Source: Protea cynaroides | Lineage: Eukaryota > Streptophyta > Magnoliopsida > Proteales > Proteaceae | Direction: 5' to 3' | Length of the DNA stretch: 64,000 nucleotides | NCBI GenBank assembly: GCA_028583415.1 | Contig: CM053265.1 | Span: 28,551,815-28,615,814 of the forward strand | Part shown: positions 33,355-44,567 of the stretch, piece after piece | Layout of the letters: each line of letters begins with the position of its first letter | How positions within the stretch are numbered: position 1 is the first letter of the stretch | The notes under the pieces: model-generated | Seen by the model: only the letters and a program-made list of their open reading frames with translations | Databases searched by the model: none | Told to the model about the DNA's origin: nothing | Position numbers and translations under genes: made by a program

Positions 33355-34518
33355 CATCTAGGAGCTCTCCTACTCTCCTATCTGTCGTGCGCTGGGCATC
33401 TAGAAGCTATCCCACTCTCAAGTCCGTCACGCACTGAGCCTCTCTGATCTCACGCAGTAATCCGATCATATCATTAAATGGTGGGTATGAAGGACCAGCC
33501 ATGTGTGATGGAGCCCGAGATGGACCAGCTCTAGTAGAATGTGGAGGTGATGGAGGAGGTATTGCGTCTACATCCATATACATGTGATCCTCATCCTTAG
33601 CATCACCCCCATGGACCACTGCTACGGCTGTTGCTACTGCTGCCGCCTCAGCGTCTGCTACGTCTACCTGAGTACGAGGATGCACCAAAGCGTTTCTCTC
33701 ATCATCATTGACCTGAGCGTCCCGCATACCCATCCTACAGATGGCCTCCCAGTCCAAAACCGATGAGAAGGTCTTCTCCTAAATCCTCTCATACACTAAA
33801 TCAATGCCTAGGCGGTTGAGCAGTGTAGTGATCAAACGTCCGTAGGGCAGGTTGCTAGCTGACCAGGCAGCGTAGCACGGATCATCGTCCTCAGGATAAT
33901 GTAAGGTAGGCAGACAAGCTGCCTAGTGCAAATGCAGTAGAGGACATACTGGGTCAACTGGGAGATCCTCTCATAGTGTCCTCTCTGGGGTATCCGGTTC
34001 TGCTGGATGATCTTGCAGTACACCTGAGGCTCTGGACGTATGTTGATCGCTTTCATCTCCCAGCAATCATCTCTAATAAGCTGACTGTCAATCTCAACAC
34101 GCATCTCCAAGGATAGGAACTGGGGCCCCCTGGGAGCACAGTACACTAAAGGGCCATCATTTGATATGCCCAAAAGATCAGCCAACTGCTGGCAGTCAAA
34201 TGAAACCTCTACCCCTTTGATGTAGCTCGTGATCCTGAGCTCCTTACCCCTCTCTGTGTCATTGTGATCCCCCACTAACTAGAGAGTACAACAGAGCTGT
34301 CTCACCAAATCTGGATGGGTACAATCATCATAGGTGATCACAGGGAGCCAACCCATGTCACCAAATGCCCCCTCCACGTTGAACAAGGCTAGACTAGCCA
34401 AGTCCACATAGCGACCCCCCTCTACTTTCTTATACTCATAGCGAGCATACTGAGCTTTGGCCTCGTTGGAGCGGAAATGAAATGGGTCATGAGCCCTAGG
34501 CACCTTGGTATGAGCCAT
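33350..34518 (-). pseudogene. Antisense ORF of element A (main part)
   Basis: The ATG is at 34516-34518 on the minus strand (MAHTKVPRAHD). The N-terminal block has KKVEGGR and VEGAFGDMGWLPVITYD; one in-frame TAG (34279-34281) separates it from the second block with ITSYIKGVEVSF, QQLADLLGI and EMRVEIDSQL, open to 33832. A frameshift leads to the acidic, proline-rich part (MYMDVDAIPPPSPPHS) and a LLREIREAQ helix. The last part is across element B at 2196-2386. The protein matches B's over its whole length, so it predates both insertions. No known catalytic motif is visible. Confidence 0.72.
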
Positions 34519-34647
34519 ATTATCTGCCAAAACAAAGAAAAATAAATAATAGATCAGTAATGGTGAAAAACCCAAAAATTTCGGCATTATAATGGCATAA
34601 ATTGGTCAAAAGCCTCATTTTTCACCCAAACACTTGGGCAGGAGGAC

Positions 34648-34654
34648 TTATATA
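34648..34654 (-). promoter_or_regulatory. TATA-like box for A's antisense ORF
   Basis: Read on the minus strand this is CCTATATAAGTCC, 130 bases before the antisense ATG. At the matching place B has CTTACGTAGG, split by element C. Spacing fits a promoter, though AT-rich DNA gives such boxes by chance. Confidence 0.4.
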
Positions 34655-35549
34655 GGTTCTAAACCATCTTGCAAGCCTCATACAGTTGGAAATTTAATTT
34701 AGAAAGATCAAATTTGAAGAAAGTTCAATAAATTAAAAAAAATCTCGAAAATAAAGGTCAAAAATGGAAAATTTCAAGTTTCTCGATAACCAACCGATGA
34801 AACTCAAATATTTTTTAGGGATTTCGTCCATTGGGTGACCAATAACAAAAGCCCCTAATAAAAATTAAAATTTTATGGTTAGAAAAAGTTTAATTTGAAG
34901 AAGACGATGTAAATGGATAAAAACCTAGTTTAGAAAGCTTTAAAAATGTGAAACAGTAGAGAGCATACCTGAAGGAAAGGAACGGAAGTCATAAACGGAA
35001 GATATGATCACCAAACACTAGGGATCGATACTGTAGCAACTCAAGGAACCGGGTTGAGTTGGATGGAAGGAGAAAGAATGGGAAATGAATCCCCAAAATC
35101 GGGTTTAAAAACCTGATTCTGGATCGTAGGGTCACACAATTCGAACAAAATATGCGACCCTACGTCAGACCCTGCCAACGACCCTAGGCTCTCGGTGATC
35201 TGATAAAGAACCATGGGTCGGACAATTACCGCCCTACCATCGACCATAGGCTCTCGATGATCTGACAGAGAACCATGGGTCGGACCTAGGGTCGGACATA
35301 TACCGACCTCATGATCGACCCTAGGCTCTCGGTAAGCTAACAGGATTTCTTAGGGTCGCATATCCTAGGGTCGCATAAGGACCGACCCTACCATTGACCC
35401 TACAATGGAAAATACAGTATTTTGTCAGAATGATCTGAAAATTTTGAAATTTATATTGATTAGTTGGATTTTAACTTGAGAACAACTTATGTTGATTGCC
35501 TCACATGTGCTATGATTGTTTTCAGACACTACCACCACCAGAATAGGAT
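34655..35549. promoter_or_regulatory. Region between antisense ORF and gag in element A
   Basis: About 0.9 kb of non-coding DNA that aligns with 25434-26254 in B. It holds the shared 'CTCGATAACCAACCGATGAA' and, at 35120-35405, a run of GGGTCG and CGACCC copies, more decayed than in B. It is a candidate shared control region for gag and the antisense ORF. Confidence 0.5.
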
Positions 35550-36827
35550 ATGGCAGGGCGAAGGGTGACTAGACGAGGACGTAACCCAATTCCACCACCA
35601 CCACCTATGGAGGAAGACAACCATGTAAATCATGAAGCACAGGAGAATCTGAATACGGCACCACCAGTGGCTAGTGGCCAGGAAAATCCTACAAAACTTG
35701 CCAGCCCCACCTACAGATCTGGCTACAGCAACAATGAACTTGGCTCAACAGCTACAACAAATACAACAGGTGCAAGACAATATGCAGGCTGCTATAGGCA
35801 TGGTTTTTCCAGCTGCACATACGACACCTATGCCAGCAGGGTAGGCTAGCACATTACCAGGGGGAAGCAACACAGTACCCCACGCCCCTCAAACACCAGT
35901 CATGCCGGCTCAAGTACAAGAACCTGAGGCAGCTCAAGGCAGTTACCAGTATCAACCACTTATGTATGGGGCCTATGCTCCATATCAGCTGGACCACTGC
36001 CGATTGATCGAGTGTTTTCTGAAGATGAAGCCCAAAGAATACAATGGTAAGCCAGCAGATCCTTTGTGGCCAGCACATTGGAATGATGAAATGGAAAGAA
36101 ATTTTACGATGATGACAGTGAATGAGGAGGAGAAAGTGTTGTATGCAACCTTCATGCTGAAAGGCGATGCACACCATTGGTGGAAGTCCACACGGACTTA
36201 TCTATTAACAAAGCACACCCAATTGACCTGGATATATATAAAGAGGCATTCTTTGAGAAGTATTTCCCTAGAAGTTTTAGAGATTCTATGGAAAGAGAGT
36301 TCCTGAGTTTATATCAGGGTCAGATGACTGTAGATGCATACCAACAACATTATGAGGAGCTGTTTTTCTTTGCACCCGACAACATGCAGGAAGAAAATAC
36401 AAAGACCAGAATGTTCGTCATGGGACTTAAGGGAAGCATTCACGAGCATGTTCTGGGATTGGAAAATAAAGTCTACAATGAAGCAGTACAAATTGCTCGA
36501 GTAATAGAGTCAAGCCAGAAAGAGAGCTATTTTGCTCAGAATAGAGGTATCAAGAGGCCAAATGGGAATTCTTATAATGGAGGGAATACAAGGACATTCA
36601 AACCTTTTCGTACTCAAGGTTTCAATGTTGCAGCCAAGACTACTCCAGCAGCTCAACCGCAAGAAAAGCAAAACAATGAAGGAATAAAATTCTGTAACTA
36701 CAACCAAATAGGACATTATTCAAGAGAGTGTCCTAAACCCAAGAAGCAGCTACAGCAAGGAAAGGTTTATGCTGTTACATCTAAGGATGTTGTCGCATCG
36801 CCCGTTATGGTTACAGGTATGACCTGA
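35550..36827 (+). pseudogene. gag: gag of element A (frameshifted)
   Basis: It begins MAGRRVTRRGRNPIPPPPP. A frameshift near 35700 and a TAG near 35847 separate this from the capsid part (YQLDHCRLIECFLKMKP, GDAHHWWKS). A second frameshift near 36225 leads to the last part with YFPRSFRDSMEREFLSLY. The zinc knuckle has lost its first two cysteines (FCNYNQIGHYSREC). It ends with TGA, earlier than in B. It is collinear with B's gag. Confidence 0.85.
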
Positions 36828-36914
36828 ACCTTTCATTTGGTGTTATATTGTGTGATCATATAGACTAAACTAAAACAAATCACAGGTATTGTACTTATTA
36901 ATGGCATACCCACT
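36828..36914 (+). pseudogene. gag-protease junction of element A
   Basis: The ACAGGTATTGTACTTATTAA stretch starts the protease domain as in B, and is cut off by element D just before the catalytic triad. Confidence 0.7.
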
Positions 36915-36919
36915 AGATT
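36915..36919. repeat. Left target-site duplication of element D (AGATT)
   Basis: AGATT matches AGAGT at 46899-46903 with one change. Element B shows the uninterrupted site as CTAGAGTACTC, which confirms the reading. Confidence 0.8.
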
Positions 36920-39236
36920 TTTAAGACCCGCACGCCACAAACCCGGTCTAACCTTACATTTCGTGTCGTGACCAGTATACATATCATGGTCGAGCCAAGT
37001 TGACCAACTGCGTGAAGAAACCCAAGACCCAATATGAAATTTTACTCAAAAACAGTCAAAATGAGGGTAGGGTCGCATGCATAAACAAGTTGGGTCGACC
37101 CCACCTCAACAGAAATCCAACCCATGACCTTTTGGTCGTGGGGTCACATGGGTTTTGGATTATGCGACCCTAGCATCGATCCTAGGAAAACAGCAAAAAC
37201 AGCACGAACCAAAAATTAGGAAACTTTCCTAATTTCAAATGGGACCTTTCCTAAACTCAATGGGACTTATTTTAGGAAGTCTTCCTATACAAATAGGACG
37301 TCCCTAAGCATCTTTCACTCCTTTTAGAACCCTAATTGAATGTGAGAGAAAAAGAAGAGAAGGAGAATAAAAGAAGAATTAAAGAAGAAAACCAAGGAGG
37401 AGGAAATTCAGAGGAATCTCTGAATCTCAGCAAACCAAAGGTATGAATACATTCTCCATGATTTCTTTAAGAGCCTAGAAGAGATTACGAAGAGGGTAGG
37501 ATCTAGAAGAAACCCAAATCATCCATCGATGGATAAATTCCAATGGAATCCATGGAGGAAATCATTGAAAACTATGTAAAGTGAGTAACTTGGAGTTTTA
37601 AGCCATAGAACAATCATAGAATGGACTATGGAAGTAAGACAAAAGACCCAAACATGAAAGAATTGACTGTAGAATGAAAGGTCGACTTAAACCACGTGCG
37701 GTCGCATGTAGGGTCGATTGGGAACCGACCTTACTAAACCACATGATTGACCCCATGCTCTCGGGAAGTCCAAGGAGGCTGCGGTCGCACCTAGGGTCGA
37801 TCGATAACCGACCCTATGATCGACCCTATACCCTGGGGTCGTAGAAAACTGTGACCCTACCTGCGACCCGTCCTGCGACCCTAGCAGTACAACAAGCTTA
37901 AAACTATTGGAATGAATTCTAATTAAAATCTATCGACTTGTTAGATTTTCCTATTGATATAAAGGTGATTCTTAAAGCTTGAAAGAGGATATACACTCAA
38001 GCAAAGGTGAGAGAACAAGACCTAAACTAATTGGCTAATAATAAACTATATTCATTTATTGAGTCTAATACCAGGTATGATTCTATGATCGTATGATTGT
38101 AATGTGCATATCTCATGTCATCTACTATTCCTGTTATTACTGTTCATGCATATTTAATTCAGTTTATTTACAACATAATGATGATGATGATGCTAGGAAT
38201 AGGCATGTAAATGTTTGTGTGTGGTTAGTGTACTTGATGCGAGTGGGGCATCAGGGGAAGTATGATGCGGTGCGGTCCTAAGCACTTTAGCCCTATCTCT
38301 ACTCAAGTCTTGTCCACTAACATCGTCGTATCGCCATTACCTTAGCAGAACTATTACGTCGTAGGGCATCAGGGGAGGTGGTCTCGGTTCGTGTAGTCTC
38401 TAACTCTGCTGTGGGGCCTTAGCTCTATGGACGTATTGAGGGATGCTAGGGTGAGGCCTTGGATACACTATTTGACATTAGGATTGGTTAGTTGCGAGCC
38501 CAGTTTACAAGTCCTCGCCAACAGGGGCTTACATGTTGGTATGGGTAGAGCATCAGGGGAAGTGTGATGCGGTGCGGTCCTATGCACTTTAGCTCTATCT
38601 CTATTCCATGGTGGGGTGGATGTGGAGGACAACGGTGTTTGATTCGTTGGGTGGGCTTACACACCCTGTGTATTGAGGCGAGGCGGCCACTGAACCTTTC
38701 TATAGCACATTGCAATCTTATGAACCAGACCAAAGATATGAATTGCATGCATGCATATGTTTTGTTGCATTGTTTTGTTTACTCACTGAGCTCAAGTTGG
38801 AGAGCTGACCCTCGTGCACGAAATTCTTTTTAGTTTCTGATGTTGCAGGTATTACGGTTGAAGATTATGTCAACACGCCAACATATGAACATGTGGCAGC
38901 TATGATGAGCAAGCTGTAGAGAACTATGATGATTCGTTAAGCGAGCGTTTCACTGTGGATACACTTAGAGTTTAATTTTCATATTTGGATAATTGTAATA
39001 TGTATGAAATTATGTTTTGGTTACTTGGAGATAAATGGAATATTAATTATTTATCATGACCAGACCTCAGTTCATTATCTGTATGACTTCTGCTATTTAC
39101 TTTATTATCTCTGATTAATGTAGAATATGTTTTGGTTTAACAAAGTGGGAATAGCCTATACGAGATCCTGGTTGAACTGTTGGTTTATTGACGGTTCATC
39201 ATACCATTCTGGTTGGTTCAGAATTGGGGTGTGACA
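36920..39236 (+). repeat. 5' LTR of element D
   Basis: It begins TTTAAGACCC (changed from TGTAAGACCC) and ends TGTGACA. A TATACAAATA box lies near 37286, a donor-like AAAG/GTATGAA after 37440, and an acceptor-like TGTTGCAG/GT ending at 38848. A block with GATGCGGTGCGGTCCTA occurs twice, near 38265 and 38565. Confidence 0.9.
37441..38848 (+). other. Putative intron inside the D 5' LTR
   Basis: AAAG/GTATGAA to CTGATGTTGCAG/GT. Sequence around the sites differs from A and B, but the sites are kept. Confidence 0.4.
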
Positions 39237-39239
39237 ACT

Positions 39240-39251
39240 TGGTATCAGAGC
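39240..39251 (+). promoter_or_regulatory. Primer-binding site of element D (tRNA-iMet)
   Basis: TGGTATCAGAGC starts three bases after the LTR end. Confidence 0.93.
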
Positions 39252-39571
39252 TCTCAGGCCTTTCCCATGAAACCTAAATACTTCCACTAGAGTCCATGAA
39301 CTGAGTTAGGATAAATTAAAATCTTTAATATAAACACATCATAAGCACCTGTGTTGGTTGAGACGGAACTTAAACAAGACAATAATGTACACATTAATAG
39401 TGGAACCATATATATACACAAACAGAAAGAGAAAATTCAAAACTTATCCTGATAAACGAATAATATAGGGTGATCTTTAGGTCAGACAATTATCTATGTA
39501 TACAAAGGATATAGTACAGTAAGAAGAAGGAAGCATTTATAAAGTAGAAAATTAGAATAACGAGTTGGTAC

Positions 39572-39772
39572 TCACAAGATGAGAAACTCGATGTATGACA
39601 GAGGAAGGAGAAAAAAATGGTTAGTAACATCTAAACCTCTGTAAAGGTAAATGGAAAGATCTCGGGCTGAATCCAACAGAGATAAGAGAACAATGGCCAT
39701 ACACAAAAAATGTCGAGTGAGATCCCCCATATGCTGATCCATTGCCCACTGAGCATTAAGAAGATGATACAA
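39572..39772 (-). pseudogene. Remnant of the antisense ORF in element D
   Basis: The minus strand reads HLLNAQWAMDQHMGDLT, which lines up with the coiled-coil part of B's antisense ORF (ELLEVQRATDKRIAGLT). Nothing else of that ORF remains before gag; the missing part accounts for much of D's shorter interior. Confidence 0.5.
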
Positions 39773-39839
39773 CTTGACCCCCCACCACTATCTGGGTTGA
39801 GAATGGGTAATGACAACGTATCTGAGCAAATGCTAAATA

Positions 39840-40200
39840 ATGATAATCAGATTGGAGCAAATCAAAGGAGGTGAACAACCAGGCCACTCCAGCCAATCTA
39901 CCTGGAATACCCAAGTTACCAATGTTACATCAACACCTTCGAGTCAGGCCATGTACAGTACTAATTGGTATCAACACTATACCTCAGCACATGTGACCTA
40001 TGACGCAGTGCCTACCATACAGCAAGTCACAGTAACGTACACCCAAGTACAGAAGCTTGGTGCACAACAAGCAGTGTATCAAGGTGGTTACCCTTATCAT
40101 CCACCGATGTATGGGATAACTACATCATGACAAAATGATCCGACCAAGGATTGATGAATATTTTCTGAAGACGAAGCCTTGAACGTTTTCAGCAAAGGAT
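39840..40200 (+). pseudogene. gag remnant of element D
   Basis: A frame with GGYPYHPPMYG is followed, across stops, by RIDEYFLKTKP, matching the gag stretch around FLKMKP in A and B. The rest of capsid and the zinc knuckle are not recognisable. Confidence 0.55.
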
Positions 40201-41500
40201 CAAATCTATTGTGACCATAAAACTAGATAGGTTTATATAGGATGCGGTGCATTATTGAATTAATCTTATGATTATAGAGGATGCACATACCAGATTTTAA
40301 TTTCTCGTGTCTTGATATGATACCTTCTTGATTTAACCTGTCAATTGGAGTTATAGATATTGTTTCTTTAGTATCAGTCCTGATTATACTAATCTGAGCC
40401 ACTCTCATGATCGACAACACGAACAGAGATATAAACTGAATGAACAATTAAATGTTTAATCATGTTGAGCATACATCTTCTGATTTATACCTGATTTATT
40501 GTTGTACCAAAACTTTCTCCATATTTACTCCTGTACTGCCTTGACCAATGGCATTATACACTCAAAAGAACCTGTAACCATGAGGTTAAGAATTGTAAAA
40601 CCTCTATTTCCATGTATTTGGACCATCGTGCAGCTTAACGACCTTTTAATCCCGGTTGAATTACCACAGATTTACTCCTGATCCTTTAAACTTAAGTTCA
40701 TTCGTAAAGAAAGTGTTTGTCGTCATACTAAATTGAAAGAAAGAAATGAATTGTTTTGGATAAACATTCTGATTCATACATTTCTTGACTTCCATTGATA
40801 GGATGTTTAGCGATAATGGAATTATTGGAAGAAAGATGATTGGATTCAGATTAAATGCTATGGCCAATGAACCTCAGATGATGTAATGCAGAATCTATTT
40901 TGAGATTACTGATTTGATGGATATGAGCCATGTCTATAAAAGAGTGCATGAGCAAAAAGTGAAAACTATCAAGAGTAACTAGGAAAGAGTAGATAACACT
41001 CAAGTAAAGTTAAAGATGGTTATATCGGTATGAATTTTGACAAAGTAGAAGATTCCTAAAGGCAAATCTAAGAGTGGATACAATGATAAAGTCAAAAATC
41101 ATGACATTGATAGTATTCAGATTAGTACAAGTAATACTGAGTTATGCCCAATGTTAAAGGAAATGATTAAGCAAAGACCAAGATAGTTTGGCAAAATTAA
41201 TGAAATTTTGAGCATATACCCTAATGCTTAGACTTGGGATATGTAATGAGTAAATAGTCAGAAGATGTTTTTCGAGATATATGATAGAATGATAAAAGAA
41301 GGTGTAAGCTAATGAGCTTTTTTTCGGATATATGAGATTTTAAGCAATAGTCTTTGAAAAACTAAGAGATTAAAGAGCTAGATTTGCTCTTAAGACCTTT
41401 ATACCATATTTTGCTAGTTCAAGCCCTTTTGGACTAGATGTTGTATTGGATGAGTGTTATTAACAATGTTTGAATCATATGGATGGACAAAATTTGGATG
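40201..41500 (+). other. Unrecognised interior of element D
   Basis: AT-rich, full of stops. By position it should be the remainder of gag and early protease. I see no clear match to A or B and cannot exclude a small foreign insertion. Confidence 0.4.
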
Positions 41501-42480
41501 CAACCTAATTTGACTTGTGATAGCAGACTTTGACGTTATCTTGGGAATAGACTGGTTGTCTCAACACTCTACAAAGTTGTTATGTGCATAAAAGAGGTTA
41601 TCATTCAAGAATAAAGATGGCATATAATTTAATTTTATTGGAAGCATGTTGCCTAAGAAGTAAAAGCTGATCCTCTCTATGCTAAAGGCGAAGAGATGTT
41701 TTGAAGAGAAAGAAGTTGAATATATGGTATCTGTGGTATACGTTACCAAAGAAGCACCATAGATGGAAGATAATGATGTGATGCATAAATTTCCACTGTG
41801 TTTCCAGGAGACTTACCTGGGTTACCATCTGATCATGCGACCGAGTTCCTCATCGACTTGTTACCAAGGATGATACTTGTGTCAAAGGCACCTATAGATT
41901 AGTTCCTATGTAGTTGAAGGCATTGAGGCTCAACAACGGGAGTTATTCGACAAGGGTTCTAATCGGCTAAGTATTGCATCACGGGGAGTGCCAATTCGTG
42001 AAGAAGAAGGACGGTAGTGTCAGATTATGTTTGGACTACCAGGAACTAAACAAGTTCACAATCAAGAATCGATAATTACTACCTCAGATCGATGACTTGT
42101 TTAAACAGTTGCAAGGAGCAAAGGTATTTTCTAAGATTGATCTTCAGTCAAGATATCATCAGCTGAATAATTTGGACAGTGATATCTCGAAGATAGTTTT
42201 AGAATCAGGATTGGACATTGTGAGTTCCTGATTATGATGTTTGAATTAACCAATGCCCTTATATTTTATGAAACCGATGAACTGGGTATTTCATGACATG
42301 TTGGACACGTCGATCATTGTTTTCATAGATGATATTTTGGTTTATTCCAAGAATGAAGCAACTCATTCAATGGATCTTGAAATAGCTTCACAACAGCTGA
42401 GAAGGGAAAAGCTTTATGCCAAGTCCAAGAAATATGAGACCTAAATAAATGAAGCGATCTTCTTAGATCACATAGCATAA
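41501..42480 (+). pseudogene. Protease end and reverse transcriptase remnant of element D
   Basis: DFDVILGIDWLSQHS marks the protease C-terminus. Reverse transcriptase traces follow: KKKDGSVRLCLDYQELN, then FHDMLDTSIIVFIDDILVYS at 42283-42342 with the catalytic aspartates still present. Several indels and stops break the frame between them, and the FGLTNAP motif is altered. Confidence 0.8.
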
Positions 42481-43420
42481 TGAAAAGGGATTAAAGTGGA
42501 CCCTATTAATATAGAAGTAATCATATGGTGAGAAACACCTAAAGAATATTGCAAAGATCAAAAGTTTCTTGGGTTTAGCTAGTTACTATAGACGATTTGT
42601 AGAGGACCACTCTAAGATCACAAAACCTCTTACCAAGCTAACTAGAAAAGGAGAGGAGTTTAATTGGACTGACAAGTGTGAAGAATGTTTCCAAACTCTA
42701 AAAACAAGGTTGATATCAGCTTCCATCTTGATCGTTCCGGTACTAGGAAAACCTTTTACCCTATACATCGAAGCATTCAGATTGGATCTAGGATCGGGTT
42801 GATGCAAGGTAAATAAGTGATTGCATATGCTTCATGAAAACTGAAGGAGCATTAAAAGAATGACCCTGCTCATGACTTGGAATTACTGGTGATGAATTAT
42901 ACAATCAAGACTTGGAGACATTATCTTTACGGAGAAGAATTTAAATTAAATGGGAACACAAGAGTTTTATTTATCTCTTCACCAGAAAGAGTTGAACATA
43001 AGGATAAAAATAGCTGAAATTGCCCAAGGATTTAGACTGTGATATTAAGTGTCACCGGAGCAAGGCTAATGTAGTCGCTAAGGCCTTAAGCAAAAAGAGA
43101 ATTATGAAGTCCAAAAAAAGACCTAGTATAAATGCTGCCTTATGTTTCGCAGCAATAGATTCAGATTTGAAAGAAGAGTAACATATAATAGAAACTCATG
43201 AGGATCTAATTAAGTGAGAACTTATGGATGAACTTATGGAGCAATAGTTCCTCGCTTGCGTTCACAACATTAAAGATCATCTCCGAATTGATAAACGATG
43301 TAAAAGTAGTAATTTTGTTAGATTTAATCTAAGAGCGGGGTAAGAAGATTTAGAGAAGGAAAAACTTAACCCTGACTTACTTTGGATACGGAAACGGTAC
43401 TCAGATGTAGAGGTAGATTC
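42481..43420 (+). pseudogene. RNase H remnant of element D
   Basis: The segment at 42569-42802 reads SYYRRFVEDHSKI and FTLYIEAF, where the catalytic DAS triplet of RNase H has become EAF. Traces of HDLELL and WRHYLYGEEF follow, with stops between. Confidence 0.7.
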
Positions 43421-44510
43421 TGAATACCTAAAGATAAAGACTCAGATATCATGAAGAGGATAATGATAAGAGCCCATTGTATTCAATATGCAGGACATCC
43501 TGGAGTATCAATATGTATCATGACCTGAAGAGATTATACTGGTAAAGAGGAATGATAACAAATATGGCTTCGTGCGTGTTCCAGTGTTTGAATTATCAGC
43601 AAGTAAAGGCTGAAAGACAAAGACCAACATGGCTTACTACAACAACCATCAGAGCCAGTCTGGAAATGAAACTGCATTACAATAAACTATGTCACTGATT
43701 TGCCACTGACTCCTAGAACGGTTGATGCAGTTTGGGTGATTGTTGATCACCTTAGGAAGATAACTCATTCCATTTCTATACGACCTCGGTATGCTTTGGA
43801 GCGGCTAACTAAGCTATATGTGGATTGAATTTACTACCAAGCTACCATGTAAATGTTACCTATAAAGCATGGTACGGTAGAAATGTCAAATTCCTCTAGT
43901 TTGGAATGAAGTTGGTGAATGAAGAATTTTAAGACCTAAGTCTATTGTCGAAACCTGTCGAGTGGCAGACAAGATCAAAGAAAAGGGCCAAGATAGCTCA
44001 AGTTCGTCAGGAGAGACACCAAGACCTTGAGTTCGCCATAAGTGACAAAGTGTTCTTGAAGGTATCACTTATGTATGGTTTGAAGCAGTTCAGCAAGAAG
44101 GGAAAGTGGTATCCTATATATGTGTTGGACCTTGTAATGTTTTGGAGAGACATAGAAAAGTTGCATATAAACTAGCATTACCGCTGTCCATGTCTAGTGC
44201 GTATGACGTATTTCACGTATCTCTATTGAAGAAGTATGTTGGAGATCCTTATCAAAGGTATTGAGCACTGATCCACTGGATTAGATATAAGATTTAACTA
44301 TTGAAGTGGTACCAGCCTAGTTCATTAGTTGGAAGGTACAACATCTCAAAAACTGGGATAATTATTATATGAAGATAATCTGGCGATGACAAGACGTGGA
44401 GAAGATTGCATGGAAAGAAGAAGATGCAATGCGGAAACAGAATTCCCACCTATTAACTCCGAAGTAAATTCAAATTTTGAGGACAAAATTTATTTTAAGG
44501 AGGGGGGAGT
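43421..44510 (+). pseudogene. Integrase and chromodomain remnant of element D
   Basis: The zinc module survives in part (HYLYQ-like DNA near 43500, then CLNYQQVKAERQR). Most of the catalytic core is deleted: 'YVD' near 43820 runs into sequence matching the MSPYEALYG region. The C-terminal module has DLEFAISDKVFLKVS and an altered GPY. A chromodomain trace ends before the polypurine tract. Confidence 0.7.
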
Positions 44511-44567
44511 TATAAGATCCGTACGTTTAAATTTCGAGGATGAAATTTCTTTTAAGGGTGGTGGGGT
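44476..44567 (+). repeat. Duplicated hairpin, polypurine tract and LTR start in element D
   Basis: Two units follow one another. The first is AAATTTTGAGGACAAAATTT, a GGAGGGGGGAGT tract and TATAAGATCC. The second is AAATTTCGAGGATGAAATTT, AAGGGTGGTGGGGT, and then the real LTR start TGTAAGACCC at 44568. So a stub of LTR start lies inside the element. Confidence 0.75.
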
